DNA from: a bacterium
GTDB taxonomy: Bacteria > Chloroflexota > Dormibacteria > UBA8260 > Bog-877
Assembly: GCA_021802115.1 (NCBI GenBank)
Contig: JAKABA010000212.1
Coordinates: forward strand, 1 to 6,827
Direction of reading: 5' to 3'
Length of the DNA: 6,827 nucleotides
Shown here: in pieces, positions 5,748-6,827 of the stretch
How positions within the stretch are numbered: position 1 is the stretch's first letter
How the letters are laid out: the number at the start of each line of letters is the position of its first letter
Program-made: the position numbers and the translations under genes
Notes under the pieces: model-generated
What the model was told of the DNA's origin: nothing
Databases searched by the model: none
Seen by the model: only the letters and a program-made list of their open reading frames with translations

Positions 5748-5767
5748 CCGGTCGGTCTCCGAACCGG
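5748..5767. terminator. hairpin between the convergent accA and decarboxylase genes
   Basis: CCGGTCGG (5748-5755) pairs with the stretch 5759-5767 around a TCT loop, giving eight base pairs with one bulged A. It starts three bases past the accA stop and lies in the 69-base gap between convergent genes, so it could act on both transcripts. There is no T-run on either side, so intrinsic termination is not assured. A weaker 4-base-pair hairpin (CCGC-TTC-GCGG, 5794-5804) lies close to the decarboxylase stop. Confidence 0.4.
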
Positions 5768-5813
5768 GCGCGCAGCCGGGCCCTGGACTGTCTCCGCTTC
5801 GCGGGCGGCGACC

Positions 5814-6827
5814 TCAGCTGGCGGCGGCTTGCAGCTCCCGCCAAAGGATCGCCACGTCAGCCGGAGTGGTGCGGAGGCCCCCGATGCTGGCGCGAAGCAC
5901 GAAGCGGCGGCGGAGCACCGCGTGGGAGATGAAGACCTGGCCGCCGCCGTTGACCCGGGCCAGCAGCTCCCGGTTGTGCCGTTCCAGCTCGTCCTCCGAG
6001 TCCAGCCCAGCCGGGTGGTGGCGGAAGCAGACGGTCGACATCGGCATCGGAGCCATCACTTCCCAGCTGGGATCGCTGCGCAGCTCGGTCGACAGCCAGG
6101 CGGCCATCTCCAGATGCGAGCGGAGAATCCGCCGGATGCCGTCCTGGCCGAAATAGCGGAGCACCATCCAGAGCTTGAGGGCCCGCATGCGGCGGCCCAG
6201 GGCCACTCCGAAGTCCATCAGATTGCGGGCGCCGAATCCCTGCTCGCGCCCTGACTCCGGGGTCTCCAGGTACTCCGGCACCAGCGAGAAGGCTCGGCGC
6301 AGGACCTCCGGCCGGCTGGTCAGCAGCACCGAGCAGTCCAGCGGGGTGAACAGCCATTTGTGGGGATTCACCAGAACCGACTGGGCCTGCTCCACCCCGC
6401 TGAACACCCGCTCCCGGTGCTCCGGGAGCGTCGCCAGCACTCCGCCATGGGCGGCATCGACGTGCAGCCAGATCCCCAGCTCGCGGCAGACGGCGGCGAT
6501 CTCCACGACCGGGTCGATGCTGGTGGTGGCGGTGGTTCCCACCGTGGCCACCACCGCACAGGGCCTGACGCCGGCGGCAAGGTCGTCCTCGATGGCGCGC
6601 TCGAGGGCTTGCACATCCATGCGAAATTCGGAGTCGGTGGGCACCTGGCGGTAGCCGGATCGTCCCAGCCCCAGGGTGATCACCGCCTTCTCCACCGACG
6701 AGTGGGTCTGGTCCGAGCCGTAGACCCTGATCTGGGGGAGGTCGTCGCGACCCGCCAGACCCCGCTCACGCGCGTTGATGCCCAACGCCTCCCGGGCCGC
6801 CGCCAGCGCCACCAGGGTGGACGAGGA
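5814..6827 (-). CDS. group II PLP-dependent decarboxylase, aromatic-amino-acid type (partial, N-terminus outside the window)
   Basis: This is a fold-type I pyridoxal-phosphate enzyme of the aromatic-L-amino-acid decarboxylase family. The visible 337 residues are open to the right edge; about 140 N-terminal residues should lie beyond it. Landmarks (numbered from the first visible residue) are SSSTLVALAAAREA (1-14), YGSDQTHSSVEKA (36-48) with His42, which stacks on the cofactor in this family, VATVGTT (93-99), HVDAAHGG (122-129) with Asp124, which binds the pyridine nitrogen, and NPHKW (154-158) with Lys157, which forms the Schiff base. LGRRMRALKLWMVLRYFG (210-227) and a C-terminal FVLRASIGGLRTT follow. 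In the catalytic loop (RNLMDFGVALG, 201-211) the tyrosine of animal decarboxylases (Tyr332 in pig DDC) aligns with Leu203. The substrate cannot be named. Likely products are aromatic amines, or aldehydes if the loop change is meaningful. The gene converges on accA with no functional link visible. Confidence 0.93.
   Translation of the reverse strand, partial: SSSTLVALAAAREALGINARERGLAGRDDLPQIRVYGSDQTHSSVEKAVITLGLGRSGYRQVPTDSEFRMDVQALERAIEDDLAAGVRPCAVVATVGTTATTSIDPVVEIAAVCRELGIWLHVDAAHGGVLATLPEHRERVFSGVEQAQSVLVNPHKWLFTPLDCSVLLTSRPEVLRRAFSLVPEYLETPESGREQGFGARNLMDFGVALGRRMRALKLWMVLRYFGQDGIRRILRSHLEMAAWLSTELRSDPSWEVMAPMPMSTVCFRHHPAGLDSEDELERHNRELLARVNGGGQVFISHAVLRRRFVLRASIGGLRTTPADVAILWRELQAAAS

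Noticed and set aside
1..6827. CRISPR array, insertion sequence, tRNA or rRNA gene
   Set aside because: I saw no regularly spaced repeats, transposase motifs, terminal inverted repeats, cloverleaf T-arm motifs or rRNA-like blocks on either strand.

Overview
The window is GC-rich (G and C dominate throughout, and codon third positions look strongly G/C-biased) and carries bacterial gene organisation: tight operons, ATGA stop-start overlaps and Shine-Dalgarno-like sites. The gene set suggests a free-living, high-GC bacterium. The separate AccD (with zinc ribbon) and AccA polypeptides are the classical bacterial carboxyltransferase rather than the fused AccD type of mycobacteria and streptomycetes. 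A high-GC Chloroflexota/Dormibacterota-like or deep actinobacterial lineage would fit, but I cannot fix the taxon from sequence alone.

Layout. Positions 57-1015 (minus): a two-gene unit, a seven-helix membrane protein with duplicated ExxE motifs followed, with an ATGA overlap, by a 70-residue two-helix membrane protein. Positions 1016-1486: a 471-base gap with a terminator-like hairpin for fabF and several inverted repeats, and no convincing gene. Positions 1487-3890 (minus): fabH then fabF, the initiating and elongating ketoacyl-ACP synthases of type II fatty acid synthesis. Positions 3891-4059: a divergent control region with an inverted repeat and direct repeats of AAGGTT, plus two small hairpins in the accD leader. 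Positions 4060-5744 (plus): accD and accA, overlapping by ATGA, the two carboxyltransferase subunits of acetyl-CoA carboxylase. Positions 5745-5813: a short convergent gap with a hairpin. Positions 5814-6827 (minus): the C-terminal two-thirds of a group II PLP-dependent (aromatic-amino-acid-type) decarboxylase that runs off the right edge.

How it works together. AccA/AccD make malonyl-CoA, from which malonyl-ACP is made. FabH condenses acyl-CoA with malonyl-ACP to start chains and FabF elongates them. The back-to-back layout around one repeat-rich control region suggests co-regulation of precursor supply and chain synthesis. accB, accC, fabD, fabG and acpP are not in the window. The membrane-protein pair and the decarboxylase have no evident link to lipid synthesis.

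The core is ordinary metabolism. The points most worth a second look are the divergent operator-like region, the ExxE membrane protein with its small partner, and the decarboxylase whose catalytic-loop tyrosine appears to be missing. I found no CRISPR array, mobile element, tRNA or rRNA.
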